The position numbers and the translations under genes are program-made. Below are positions 8,016-16,121 of a stretch of 64,000 bases of DNA, piece by piece. The DNA comes from G963701675 sp963701675 (GTDB lineage Bacteria > Planctomycetota > Planctomycetia > Gemmatales > Gemmataceae): contig OY969623.1 in NCBI GenBank assembly GCA_963701675.1, positions 2,728,001 to 2,792,000 on the forward strand. Direction: 5' to 3'. Below the pieces are notes generated by a model, which was not told the DNA's origin, did not search any database, and was given only the letters and a program-made list of their open reading frames with translations. Within the stretch, counting starts at the first letter, position 1, and each line of letters opens with the position of its first letter.

Positions 8016-9462
8016 ATGTTCGGATTAAGCCTGCGTCGCAGACGCAAGTACGCGGTGAAAGACTTGGACACGCCGCTGCTGAAGTGGACGCCGCGCGACG
8101 GCTTCACCAAGCGCGACCTGCTGCGTTCGGTTTGCATACAAGGCGCAAGCGGCTCCGGCAAAACCAATTTTGTCGGCTATCGAATCGCCAAGGCCCTCAT
8201 CAACCAAGGTGGAATTGGCGGCTTGATTTTGGCCTCCAAGCCCGGAGAGGACCGGCAGCATTGGCAGGGCATTTTCGCTAGCGCCGGAAGATCACGCGAC
8301 CTGATGATTTTTGCGCCGGACAAGCCGCTTCGCTGCAACGTGCTCAATTGGGAACTCGGTAGCGGCGCCGACAGCCGCGAGCTTGCAAGCTGCCTGATGG
8401 TATTCGGCGAGACGCTGAAAAGAGGAGAGGCGAGCGGCGGAGGTGAAGACAACCAGTTCTTCAAAGATCAAAGCGAGCGGATGCTCCAGCTTGCGATCGA
8501 GCCGGTGCGCTTGGCGACCGGCAATGTCTCGGCGACGGATGTCAAGGCGTTCATTCAAGGAGCGGCTATGGCACCGGAGCAGTTGCAGTCCCCGCAATGG
8601 CAAGCCGGCTTCCATAACCAAGTGCTCAAAGCCGCATACGAGACTCCCAAAAACCCCATTGAGAAGGCGGATTTCGAGCAGGTGTTGCAGTATTGGCTGG
8701 GCGAGCTGCCCGCGCTCAATGACCGCACCCGCTCATCCATCGCCACACAAGTCATGGGCATTCTTCATGTGCTTTGCAGCGGTGGTATCAGGGAATTGCT
8801 CTCAACCACGACCAACTTCACGCCGGCGGCGATGGACGAGGGCAAGTGGCTTTTGATCGACATGCCGGTGTCGCGATACGGCGCGTCGGGGGCCTTGGTG
8901 AACGCCGCCTGGAAGCTCATGGTGCAACGGCACATCCTAAGACGGCACGCCACCGCTAGATCGGCCATTGCCGTCATCTGGGTCGATGAGTTTCAGAATC
9001 ACCTCAATTCCTTTGACGCTAAGTTCCTGGCCGAGTGCCGCAGTCACTTCGGCTGCATGGTGGTGCTTACGCAGTCTTTGCATTCCTACTACGCCGCCTT
9101 GAAAGGCGGACACGCGGCGGAGCACCAGGCGAAACGCGCTCCTTACCAATTTCGCTCACCGGATTTTTTGCAGTTTAGGCGACGCCAAAAGTGCGGAGTG
9201 GGCAAGCGGTCTGTTGGGTCGAAGGCTTGAGACGATGATCGGCGGCTCAATGGCGCCCGAAGACTCTACCTGGGATGTGCTGATGGGCCGAAGCAAGTTT
9301 ACCGGCACATTCAGCCAGCAATACGAGCCGGTGCTGCAACCCAGCGTTTTCATGCACGATCTGCGTACCGGCGGCGATGGTGTCGCCGATGCTATTATCA
9401 TCCGTCCGGAGCGATTCAGCACCGGCGAGAATTTCTTGCAAGTCGCGTTTGCGAGGGGGTGA
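8016..9462 (+). pseudogene. Second coupling-protein-like ATPase (TraD/VirD4 type), one-base frameshift
   Basis: The first frame (8016-9230) encodes a Walker A, QGASGSGKTNFVG, a GGLILASKPGED block and Walker B IAVIWVDEFQNH, all typical of type IV DNA-transfer ATPases. Near 9135 one extra base (the C after GCGAAA) throws the frame off. The next frame continues KALLTNFAHRIFCSLGDAKS and runs through a natural C-terminus to 9462. Corrected length is about 481 residues. It starts 37 bases after the first ATPase gene, with AGAGG before the ATG. Two such ATPases in tandem are unusual and may act as a hetero-pair. The shift may be an assembly error, because the reading frame is otherwise clean. Confidence 0.8.
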
Positions 9463-9466
9463 TCGG

Positions 9467-9664
9467 ATGATGAGCACGGGGCTGATTCATGACGTGGCCT
9501 TTGCCACAAGCCGGCACATTCTGGAAGTCGTCGCCCCTTGTTTGCGAGAAGAGGAGCAGCGCGATGCCTTCGCCGAAATCTATGACCGTGTGAAGGCGGG
9601 CCTGGAGTGTTACGACATCCGCCAACGCCGCCTTGAGCGGCGGCTTAAACCGGGAAGCAATTGA
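9467..9664 (+). CDS. Small helical protein of the transfer operon
   Basis: This is a 65-residue hydrophilic protein (MMSTGLIHDVAFATSRHILE, ending with a basic RQRRLERRLKPG tail). It starts four bases after the ATPase stop, so the two are probably co-translated. It has no recognised domain and is probably a coiled or helical accessory factor. The start at 9467 is chosen over the upstream in-frame start at 9377, which would overlap the ATPase gene by 86 bases. Confidence 0.6.
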   Translation: MMSTGLIHDVAFATSRHILEVVAPCLREEEQRDAFAEIYDRVKAGLECYDIRQRRLERRLKPGSN

Positions 9665-9683
9665 ATTTTGAAAGAGGATTCTC

Positions 9684-10256
9684 ATGGAACCGAACAGAGA
9701 CAACGATCAATGGCAGAGTCCCTCGGTTAAGGACTCCTTCAACATCTTCTGCGGGGCGTGCAATGCCGTGGCCGCGTGCGTCTTGCCGTTTCTTAGAAAG
9801 GGGTTTGGCAAGAATTACCCCGGCGCGGCGGGGTTTTTTGGTCTGCTCATCATGATTCTTTATTCCGCGTTTGCCCACGTCCCGGAAATGCTGACCTACA
9901 TCGGCGTCTGGCTCGTTGCGTTGTTTGTGCAGAAGGGAATTACGTCGACGCGCGCTCGGGACGGAAAGATCGTGCATTCGCGTTATTGGGGAGATCCCAT
10001 ATTGTCGCGACTGTTCAAGAGCGACGCGTCGGCAAGAAGCTTTGAACCGGTACTTGGCCTGATGCTTGGCGGCCTGCTGATGTATTGGTCGCCCGGTGTC
10101 GGAGGATTTGTGATGGTGGCGGGCTTTGCGAGTGCCATCGCTACAGGCATTGTCATTGAAGAGAACCGCAAGCGGCTGCAAGCCATGCGCGATGCGGAAA
10201 TCGAGCAACGCTTTTTGGCGCGGCAGTATCGCGGCGAAATCGAAGAACTTAACTAA
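9684..10256 (+). CDS. Integral membrane protein, four predicted helices
   Basis: This is a 190-residue protein with hydrophobic segments at about residues 45-65, 68-85, 120-135 and 138-157. The loops and C-terminus are basic and polar (EENRKRLQAMRDAEIEQRF). AGAGGA lies before the ATG. Position in the operon suggests a membrane partner for the two helix-less ATPases. No named family was recognised, so the channel or anchor role is inferred only from context. Confidence 0.65.
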   Translation: MEPNRDNDQWQSPSVKDSFNIFCGACNAVAACVLPFLRKGFGKNYPGAAGFFGLLIMILYSAFAHVPEMLTYIGVWLVALFVQKGITSTRARDGKIVHSRYWGDPILSRLFKSDASARSFEPVLGLMLGGLLMYWSPGVGGFVMVAGFASAIATGIVIEENRKRLQAMRDAEIEQRFLARQYRGEIEELN

Positions 10257-10264
10257 GGGGCATC

Positions 10265-10624
10265 ATGCGAAACGACCAGGTGTTTACGAATGAGCAACAG
10301 CGGAACCAGGGGCAGGAGGTCAAGCCCTCTTGGGCGGAGCGGTTCAAGCAGTGGGTGCAAGACAATCACGCGAATCAGCCAGGCTTCGGTGCGGAGCTGG
10401 CGGCGATAGGCCGCGAAGCGATCAAGGACGTGCGCGGCGCCATGATGGAATCGTTTTTCGGGAAGCCCGAACACGCCTCGGAGCCGGGCACGCCCTTGTC
10501 GCCCACGATGCAAGAAGTCAGCGCCGGCCGTGGCGTGGTGAGCCAGTACCAGGCCATGCTCGATTCGTATGCATCGCGAGGAAGCGTGCATGGGGTTGAC
10601 CGAGGGCGGGGAATAGAGAGATGA
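10265..10624 (+). CDS. Hypothetical hydrophilic protein of the transfer operon
   Basis: This is a 119-residue soluble protein, rich in Gln, Glu and Gly, without recognised motifs. AAGGGG is well placed before the ATG, and the gene starts nine bases after the membrane-protein stop, so it belongs to the same operon. An amphipathic helix (SWAERFKQWVQDNHANQPG) is the only clear feature. The function is unknown. Confidence 0.6.
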   Translation: MRNDQVFTNEQQRNQGQEVKPSWAERFKQWVQDNHANQPGFGAELAAIGREAIKDVRGAMMESFFGKPEHASEPGTPLSPTMQEVSAGRGVVSQYQAMLDSYASRGSVHGVDRGRGIER

Positions 10625-10657
10625 CAGCGTGAGGCTTGAGAAAAGGAGAGACGCATC

Positions 10658-10891
10658 ATGACCGTATTGATTACTTTCGTTCTTACGACGGCTGCGTGGG
10701 GAGTGGCGGCGGCATTCTTGCTCCGCAGGGTCGCCGTGCACCTTAAGGAAAATCCCGAGGGCGTGGAGACGGTAAGCCGGCATGTGCTGCTGCCGATATT
10801 CAGCCGAAGGAATGAGCCAAAAAAAGCCGAGGGGCCTTTTCCGTTCGCTGCCCGGCGTGCGGCCGACGGGGGAAGGCCAGCATCGAGCTGA
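10658..10891 (+). CDS. Small single-pass membrane protein of the transfer operon
   Basis: This is a 77-residue protein with an N-terminal hydrophobic helix (TVLITFVLTTAAWGVAAAFL) and a basic tail. AAGGAG is well placed before the ATG. It is similar in size and layout to the 72-residue membrane protein at 5538. The function is unknown; its position suggests an accessory part of the transfer machinery or a membrane anchor for it. Confidence 0.6.
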   Translation: MTVLITFVLTTAAWGVAAAFLLRRVAVHLKENPEGVETVSRHVLLPIFSRRNEPKKAEGPFPFAARRAADGGRPASS

Positions 10892-11014
10892 TAAGCAAGA
10901 GCGTGAAATGTCCCGGCTGCGGGAGAGTTGGCAGAATCAACATTAGACCGCGTGTTCAGGCGTGGCCGACGCTGCGGTGGATGTTGCCAAGCCGGAACTG
11001 ACGAATTGAAAATC

Positions 11015-11350
11015 ATGAAACTCCGGGAACGATTGGAGAGGATCGAGGCGATGCTTGCGGTGCTCGTCGAACGGCAGCAAGTGCGGGAGTGGTACACCAC
11101 GCAGGAGTTTGCGCGAGCGGTCGGAAAGGCCGAGTTCACTATCCGAGAATACTGCCGGCTAGGTCGTTTGCGTGCGGAAAAACGACAAAGCGGCAGGGGA
11201 GCGTATCACCAGTGGGTGCTCCCGAAGACGGAGTTGATGCGATACCAGAAGCAAGGACTGCTGCGTCAGGAACAGAGAGCGAGGCAGAGTCGTGCTTACT
11301 GTCAAGCAGGTGGCGGAACGGTTGCGGATTTCCGCGAGCCTGGTCTATAG
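11015..11350 (+). CDS. Excisionase-like winged HTH protein
   Basis: This is a 111-residue protein with an N-terminal coiled coil (LRERLERIEAMLAVLVERQ) followed by a MerR/excisionase-type HTH (WYTTQEFARAVGKAEFTIRE, then YCRLGRLRAEK). Such proteins bend DNA and steer tyrosine recombinases or repress element promoters (family knowledge). A TTG at 10928 would extend the frame by 29 residues. The ATG at 11015 is preferred because it begins the coiled coil, though its ribosome site is weak. It overlaps the next HTH gene by 59 bases. The integrase at 12752 is its likely partner. Confidence 0.7.
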   Translation: MKLRERLERIEAMLAVLVERQQVREWYTTQEFARAVGKAEFTIREYCRLGRLRAEKRQSGRGAYHQWVLPKTELMRYQKQGLLRQEQRARQSRAYCQAGGGTVADFREPGL

Positions 11351-11519
11351 CTGGTGCGATGAACGGCTGCTCCCGCACTACCGAATGGGCGGCAAGGGAA
11401 AGCGCGGGAAAATTCTGATCGAGGAGCCCGTGCTGGACGCTTTTCTGCAAAGCCGCAAGGTCGAGGGCAAGCTGGTCGATGCATCTGCACTCGATCTTAG
11501 GCACATCACGCTCCGATAG
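11292..11519 (+). CDS. Excisionase/AlpA-like HTH protein
   Basis: This is a 75-residue DNA-binding protein starting with GTG. LTVKQVAERLRISASLVYSW is a textbook excisionase helix-turn-helix, followed by a wing with RMGGKGKRGKILI. It overlaps the previous HTH gene, so the two are translationally coupled. The family controls excision by the partner integrase. It is the last gene of the rightward operon and is followed by a strong terminator at 11583. Confidence 0.8.
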   Translation: MLTVKQVAERLRISASLVYSWCDERLLPHYRMGGKGKRGKILIEEPVLDAFLQSRKVEGKLVDASALDLRHITLR

Positions 11520-11551
11520 TGTTTCCGTTCGTTAGTCCAAGCCATCTTCAG

Positions 11552-11575
11552 CAGAGGGTGAGCCAGCAGGTTCAC
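11552..11575 (+). repeat. 24-bp direct repeat, copy 1
   Basis: The sequence begins CAGAGGGTGAGCCAG and ends AGGTTCAC. It matches 13809-13832 with one mismatch (C/A in the middle) and in the same orientation. It contains an imperfect dyad, GTGAgCC...GGtTCAC. The two copies flank the 322-residue gene and the integrase gene. Confidence 0.8.
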
Positions 11576-11582
11576 TCACGGG

Positions 11583-11618
11583 CCCCCGGCCGGGGCAACG
11601 GTCGGGGGTTGTTTATTT
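11583..11618 (+). terminator. Rho-independent terminator after the transfer operon
   Basis: The stem CCCCCGGCC pairs with GGTCGGGGG (one G-U pair) around the loop GGGGCAAC. TTGTTTATTT follows. It lies 64 bases after the last HTH gene stop and separates the operon from the converging 322-residue gene. Confidence 0.75.
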
Positions 11619-11659
11619 CTAACGGCTACTTTCCTGATGGCACACCAGGGCAGAATCTG

Positions 11660-12628
11660 TCAGACCAGAAAGACGTGCCGGGCCAGATCAAGAACGGCTT
11701 GCGCCTTCGCATTTCGGTCTACGACCAGCAGGTGGTATTTCGGGAATAGCAGACTGCCCGCGTTTCGGAGAACCCGCCTCGTTACAGTGACCAGGCACTG
11801 TTGGACTCCGTATCTCGTCCTGTCAATGTCCAAGAACTGCTCGACGAGATAGGAAAACACGTTTCCGTCGTTTCCGGCGCGCTGCTTCCAGTCCGGATCG
11901 TTGTACAGGTGGTAGTAGAAGCCGCCGCCGGGAACCGGTTCGGCAAGATCCTTGCGGAGTTCGAGGAACGGCGGGGCACCCGATTCATTCAGCTGGTAAC
12001 GGGCCGGGGAGATGTCGGCTACGATCATACCGGGGTGGTAGGCAGGGTCGGAGAATTTCTGCTTCTTTTCGCAAACGAGTGATTCGATCATGCGCCAGAG
12101 CCGCTCGGGTGTATCCACCTCGACGGTCGGCTGCTTGGCGTTGGCCTCCAGAAAAACCCGCTGGCCGTTCTTCTCCGTCCGCAGGTCCGGTGTCTTGGCC
12201 TCCCGCTTGCCGGCTTCGGGAACGAAATCGACCTGGTGGTCGGCCCCCGCCAGTCTGTCGGCCAAGTAGAAAAGGAAAAAGTTTCCCACCAATTCGTTTT
12301 GGTTGTTGGCGAATCGAGCGAGTGCTTTTCGCATCTGCGGGGAGGGGTGACCACTCAGCCGGAAGAGCATCGAGCCGACGGTGCCGAACAGGTGGAGGTC
12401 GAGCATTGCACCCTCAGCGGCATCGTGGTTGCGCTCCTCCTTCGGTGTTTCCAGATAATCCAGAAGGGATATGGACTGTTTGTGTAGCCAGGTGTCCTGG
12501 AAACCGCGTTCATTGTGCAGCCAGTTCGCGAGGTAACCGGTCGCGTGCAGGTAGAAATCGCCGGTCGGATGCTCGACGTGTCCTGGATCGTTCAAGGTGG
12601 CTTCGTTAACGTCAGCAACATTGTCCAT
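11660..12628 (-). CDS. Hypothetical protein with a possible PD-(D/E)XK nuclease core
   Basis: This is a 322-residue soluble protein. The middle segment KTPDLRTEKNGQRVFLEANA has the spacing of a PD-(D/E)XK core: a PD on one strand and E-A-N/K on the next, followed by KQP. This resemblance is only by eye. The N-terminus (residues 20-110) is helical and rich in His/Trp (ANWLHNERGFQDTWLHKQS). It is transcribed toward the transfer operon and lies just downstream of the integrase, between two 24-bp repeats. Genes beside integrases are often cargo with defence roles, so a nuclease would fit, but the function remains unproven. Confidence 0.6.
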   Translation of the reverse strand: MDNVADVNEATLNDPGHVEHPTGDFYLHATGYLANWLHNERGFQDTWLHKQSISLLDYLETPKEERNHDAAEGAMLDLHLFGTVGSMLFRLSGHPSPQMRKALARFANNQNELVGNFFLFYLADRLAGADHQVDFVPEAGKREAKTPDLRTEKNGQRVFLEANAKQPTVEVDTPERLWRMIESLVCEKKQKFSDPAYHPGMIVADISPARYQLNESGAPPFLELRKDLAEPVPGGGFYYHLYNDPDWKQRAGNDGNVFSYLVEQFLDIDRTRYGVQQCLVTVTRRVLRNAGSLLFPKYHLLVVDRNAKAQAVLDLARHVFLV

Positions 12629-12708
12629 TGCAAATCTCCCATCGCTGCGAATCCATTTCGAGTCATTATAAGCTTGGCGCGATTTGCCCTGCTGATCCCA
12701 GGCGCTTG

Positions 12709-12738
12709 GAGGAAGGGGCGGGCGATTGCCCCTTCCTC
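12709..12738 (-). terminator. Strong hairpin downstream of integrase
   Basis: The arms GAGGAAGGGGC and GCCCCTTCCTC are perfectly complementary (11 bp) around the loop GGGCGATT. The hairpin lies 14 bases past the integrase stop. There is no long T-run, so termination may be partial. It also sits in the leader of the 322-residue gene. Confidence 0.65.
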
Positions 12739-12751
12739 TACTCGAAGGCCG

Positions 12752-13777
12752 CTACCCCGCATTGGCGGCCTTGACCGCCGCGTCACGCATGTGGCCGATG
12801 TTGCCGGCGATGTGCGAGTAGTGCCGCATCACCATCTCGGTGCTGGTGTGGCCGAGCAACTCGGCGACCTGGGCGATGCCGACACCATTGACCAGGGCAT
12901 CCGTGGCGAAGCTGTGACGGTAGGCGTAGGCGATCAATCCTTTCAAGTGCGGCAGTTTTTTCCGAAGCCGCCTGAAGCGGCAGCGGATGCTGTTGCGGGT
13001 GAAAGGCCTTGCCCTTTTGGGACCGCGAAACAGCGGGCCGTCGGGATGCTTGACCATGAGCCGCTTCGTAAGCTCCACCATCGCGGGCGTAAGGTAAATG
13101 ATCCGCGGCTTGCCAGTCTTCCTTGCCGTCTTGTGGTCGGCGAATACCCAGACACCCAGTTCCAGGTTGACATGGGCGGCGGTGACGCGGGCAACCTCGC
13201 TTGGCCGACAGCCAGTCTCCTGCATGGCGAAAACGAAATTGCGAAACGCCTGGTCGCGGATCGCGGCCATCACTTCCTGCCGCTCCGCGCGGGTAAGCAC
13301 GCAATCCCGGAAGGTCTGCAGCGGCTTCTTGACGTTGCGTATTGGATTCGAGGCAAGCAGTCCTTCGACTTCGGCCCAATTGACGGCCCGCTTGATGGTC
13401 ATGACCGCGCTGCGGCGTGCGCCTTTCCAATTGGGGTGAGCATCGAGCCAGCGGCTGACGTGCAGGGGCTTCAAGTCCTGAACCGACAGCATGCCATGAT
13501 GCCGGCAGAAATCCTGCAGGAAGTGCTTATACCAGAGGAAGGTGTCGGGAACGTGGTGTTTCTCAGAATGGTCGAGGAACAGGTCGCAGATCGTGGCGAC
13601 ACGCAATGTATCGGCCGCGGGCAGTTTGCCCGAACCGCTCGCCATGAGTTTGTAAAAAGCGTTGCGGGCAGCCTTCTCGTTGTCGCGGCCTTTGGCGAGC
13701 CGGACCTGCTTGCCGTGGTACTCGACGTACCACGCGTTCTTGGACGCACGAAACCAGGGCTTGGTGGGAGAACGCAT
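12752..13777 (-). CDS. Tyrosine recombinase/integrase
   Basis: This is a 341-residue site-specific recombinase. The N-terminal arm and SAM-like core-binding domain fill about residues 1-170. The catalytic domain shows the first arginine in TGCRPSEVARVT, then AYRHSFATDAL (second arginine; the usual first His is replaced by Tyr), LLGHTS and the nucleophile tyrosine in MRHYSHI. All expected residues other than that His are present. The start codon faces a tRNA-Pro fragment 218 bases away, and the two excisionase-like proteins lie beyond the next gene. This is the normal layout of an integrative element that uses a tRNA gene as its target. Confidence 0.93.
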   Translation of the reverse strand: MRSPTKPWFRASKNAWYVEYHGKQVRLAKGRDNEKAARNAFYKLMASGSGKLPAADTLRVATICDLFLDHSEKHHVPDTFLWYKHFLQDFCRHHGMLSVQDLKPLHVSRWLDAHPNWKGARRSAVMTIKRAVNWAEVEGLLASNPIRNVKKPLQTFRDCVLTRAERQEVMAAIRDQAFRNFVFAMQETGCRPSEVARVTAAHVNLELGVWVFADHKTARKTGKPRIIYLTPAMVELTKRLMVKHPDGPLFRGPKRARPFTRNSIRCRFRRLRKKLPHLKGLIAYAYRHSFATDALVNGVGIAQVAELLGHTSTEMVMRHYSHIAGNIGHMRDAAVKAANAG

Positions 13778-13808
13778 TGCTTGAACCTCCTGACTCTGTT
13801 GCGGATCA

Positions 13809-13832
13809 CAGAGGGTGAGCCAGAAGGTTCAC
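13809..13832 (+). repeat. 24-bp direct repeat, copy 2
   Basis: This differs from 11552-11575 by one base and has the same orientation. It lies 32 bases upstream of the integrase start. GGCAAC follows both copies about 20 bases later, so the wider neighbourhood is also related. Possible roles are a recombinase arm site, an excisionase site or a duplicated leader. Confidence 0.8.
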
Positions 13833-13949
13833 TTGCCGCCCGCGACTGAGGCAACAGCCGCGAGCTATTCCATTATACGCACCAAGCGTTTTGGAAGGGC
13901 TTTCCCTGCCCTATTCCCTGCCTTCCGCCAGGCAGGCCGACTGCTCCAT

Positions 13950-13985
13950 AAAAAAACCTCGCTGCAACTGATTGTTGCGGCGAGG
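13950..13985 (-). terminator. Rho-independent terminator of the tRNA-Pro remnant
   Basis: Read on the minus strand, CCTCGCCGCAAC pairs with GTTGCAGCGAGG (one mismatch) and is followed by seven T residues. It begins 10 bases past the 3' end of the tRNA-Pro fragment, the place expected for the terminator of that tRNA gene. Confidence 0.85.
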
Positions 13986-13993
13986 CTTGCAAT

Positions 13994-14041
<48 letters not shown>

Positions 14042-14301
14042 ACGCGGAGGCGCAGAAAACACGGGAAAACACGACCTTTTCAGGACTTACGGGTTTCCAA
14101 GGTTTCCATATTTTACAAGAATTCGAATGGATTCCAAGAGTTTCTCTGCCCTTTCTCTGCCCTCTTCAATTTCAGGGAAGTTATATAGTTTGGTCTTCTT
14201 GCCTTTGAGCCGGGTGGCGGCACCTTGATCCCTCTCCTATGCAATTTAGTTGCGGACAGGAACGAACAACAGTAACAGGCGCTGGTCAAAAAGGGTACGT
14301 A

Positions 14302-14634
14302 ATGGCAAGGCGGAAGCCGCAATATCCCAATACTAGTTGGGGCCGCGAGGCCGAGTGGGAAGATATTGAGAATCAGGCTGAACCACGAGGCAAAGAGCGA
14401 GAACCGGAGGAGTACCGGAAGACTTATGCCAAGGCACAGGAAATGCTGTCAGCAGGTAATACGGCTGAGGAGGTCACCGTTGCTCTGGACACGCCGGCAA
14501 AGCCGGAGTTCATGACGGCGAGCGGCATCGTGCCGCAATGGGCGAAGGTGGATGGTGCAGTTGAGAAGAGTATGGTCTACGTTCGCAAGAGTGCCATCGC
14601 CGATGCCGTGGCAGGCAAGCAGCCGAAGTTTTGA
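14302..14634 (+). CDS. Hypothetical protein
   Basis: This is a 110-residue hydrophilic protein (MARRKPQYPNTSWGREAEWE at the start), with a charged helical middle and a C-terminal VYVRKSAIADAV segment. AAGGG stands six bases before the chosen ATG; an upstream in-frame ATG at 14239 has no such site. The downstream gene begins eight bases after its stop, so they form an operon. No family was recognised. Confidence 0.55.
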   Translation: MARRKPQYPNTSWGREAEWEDIENQAEPRGKEREPEEYRKTYAKAQEMLSAGNTAEEVTVALDTPAKPEFMTASGIVPQWAKVDGAVEKSMVYVRKSAIADAVAGKQPKF

Positions 14635-14641
14635 GGACGCG

Positions 14642-14998
14642 GTGGTATCAGAGGTGACCCTGGCTCCGCATTTTGGTGATCGTCAAATGAAGAACTACAA
14701 GCGACAGATGCCATTGCACTACGTCAAGCCGGAGGCCGGCGAATCACGGCCGATCTTCAGCTATTTGTTGTTGGCCAATGCACCAGTCGATGGGCGATTC
14801 CTTATCCAGCTCGTGAACCTAAAGGATGAGGACCAGCCGCATGCATTAAAGAACAGACTCATTACGATGGTGACTGACGATCCGCAAGAGGCGTTTGTCG
14901 GTGCTGTCGCACAAATAAACAGCCATCATGACGGGCTGAAGCCGTTGTACGACCTTGCCGCGATCGACAAGGACCGCTCTGAAAAAACTACTGAGTGA
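14642..14998 (+). CDS. Hypothetical protein, second gene of a two-gene unit
   Basis: This is a protein of about 118 residues if it starts at GTG 14642, which has GAGG five bases upstream and follows the previous stop by eight bases; ATG 14687 is an alternative. It has a mixed alpha/beta pattern (PIFSYLLLANAPVDGRFLIQ) and a charged C-terminus. It shows no membrane segment and no known motif. It could be a partner of the preceding 110-residue protein. Confidence 0.5.
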   Translation: MVSEVTLAPHFGDRQMKNYKRQMPLHYVKPEAGESRPIFSYLLLANAPVDGRFLIQLVNLKDEDQPHALKNRLITMVTDDPQEAFVGAVAQINSHHDGLKPLYDLAAIDKDRSEKTTE

Positions 14999-15022
14999 AA
15001 GTAAGCTTGTACTCGAGCAGGT

Positions 15023-15229
15023 CTACGTTTCCTCGCTAAGTGGACGTGCCTGCTGTCTGCGTTGAAGCGTGTACTCCTTGGTGGTCGTGTCGTAGGTACA
15101 CATGATGGTGCCCTCCGCATCGCCAACACTGCATTCCCCGCTGTCGATCAGGGCTTGCAGCTCCTCTTGGGTGGTGTCGAACATCTCGGCTGCACGTGCT
15201 AGCCCCAGCGGTCTTGCATTTTTGCTCAT
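15023..15229 (-). CDS. Small hypothetical protein
   Basis: This is a 68-residue acidic protein. Its first half (GLARAAEMFDTTQEELQALI) reads like a short helix-turn-helix or adaptor segment, and a beta-rich tail (TIMCTYDTTTKEYTLQRR) follows. GGAA is near the ATG. It is convergent with the 14.3-15.0 kb pair. No family was recognised. Confidence 0.45.
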   Translation of the reverse strand: MSKNARPLGLARAAEMFDTTQEELQALIDSGECSVGDAEGTIMCTYDTTTKEYTLQRRQQARPLSEET

Positions 15230-15368
15230 TGTAGTTTTTCCATGTGTTTACCCGGAACGCGGATTGGCGGATATGACCGCTATCCTAGCGAAAGAAGCCA
15301 CCGGCCGCGGGATTGAGTTCATCTAGCAAGTCAACACGTTCCGGATTCCGGAACGGCCGCTGCCTGGC

Positions 15369-16121
15369 TCATTCATTTGAAGTCCATTGGTGTCTGCCCG
15401 CAACCGGCGGCACCCGCACTTCATCTCCTCTAATTGGATCGCCGACGATTTGCTCCGGGCTAGCAATGGATGCCTGATAATTAGCGGCAAATTGTCGCGT
15501 GCGCTTATTGAGTTCCTTTGGCGAAAGGTTACTGTCCTTGGAAAGAATAATCGGCCCCGAGAATAGCATGGCTCTTCCCCAAGACGTAAGTCCGACCCAT
15601 AGACCCGGGATGGCTATGTCCTTGCCAAGTCGACGTTCATCGACCAAGAAATTCATCGAGCAATGTTCTTTCTCCGCGCCTGACTCTTCCCAATAGAGCA
15701 CGCGCCAGTTGCTTTGATCACGATGCGGTCGAAGTCGGCCAAAGAACTCAAACTGCACTAATTTCCCTCGATGCTCTTCCAACGGGCTGGCTACGGCGTA
15801 TTCCCCTTTAACGGTATTGCGCAGTCCGGCCTCCAACGTGACGTGCGCCCGAAACCATTGCGGTGGCATCCATGCCTTTCCGTGTGCATCGTAGTTACGG
15901 GAAACATGGAAACCGTACTGATACTCCTTCAGTTTGGAGGTACGCTCTTGGGCTTGATTGTATTGCGTGCGCAGATCGTCGAATGCAGCACCGATCAATT
16001 GCTCCAAAAGGTGGATGTAAGTCGCCTCCTCCCTGGAATGCCTGGCATCACGTTTCTTGGAGCGGAGAAGCACGGCACGAGTTTGTCCGAGACGGTCGGT
16101 GCCGCCGACCGTCGACACCAT
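15369..16121 (-). CDS. Hypothetical protein downstream of the LysR-like gene
   Basis: This is a 250-residue soluble protein. A helical, Glu/Arg-rich N-terminal third (YIHLLEQLIGAAFDDLRTQY) is followed by a beta-rich region with many aromatic residues (VQFEFFGRLRPHRDQSNWRV). It overlaps the end of the LysR-like gene by 74 bases, so its true start may lie further downstream. The two are probably co-transcribed and may be functional partners. No family was recognised. Confidence 0.5.
   Translation of the reverse strand: MVSTVGGTDRLGQTRAVLLRSKKRDARHSREEATYIHLLEQLIGAAFDDLRTQYNQAQERTSKLKEYQYGFHVSRNYDAHGKAWMPPQWFRAHVTLEAGLRNTVKGEYAVASPLEEHRGKLVQFEFFGRLRPHRDQSNWRVLYWEESGAEKEHCSMNFLVDERRLGKDIAIPGLWVGLTSWGRAMLFSGPIILSKDSNLSPKELNKRTRQFAANYQASIASPEQIVGDPIRGDEVRVPPVAGRHQWTSNE

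Noticed and set aside
10900..11004. Short zinc-ribbon-like frame (VKCPGCGRVGR)
   Set aside because: Only one Cys pair and about 30 codons without a proper start; too weak to call.
12515..13849. 444-residue open frame on the plus strand
   Set aside because: It is the antisense shadow of the tyrosine recombinase, which has all catalytic motifs on the other strand.
14042..14301. Right half of the tRNA-Pro gene
   Set aside because: The sequence right of the anticodon stem does not match a proline tRNA D arm or acceptor strand.
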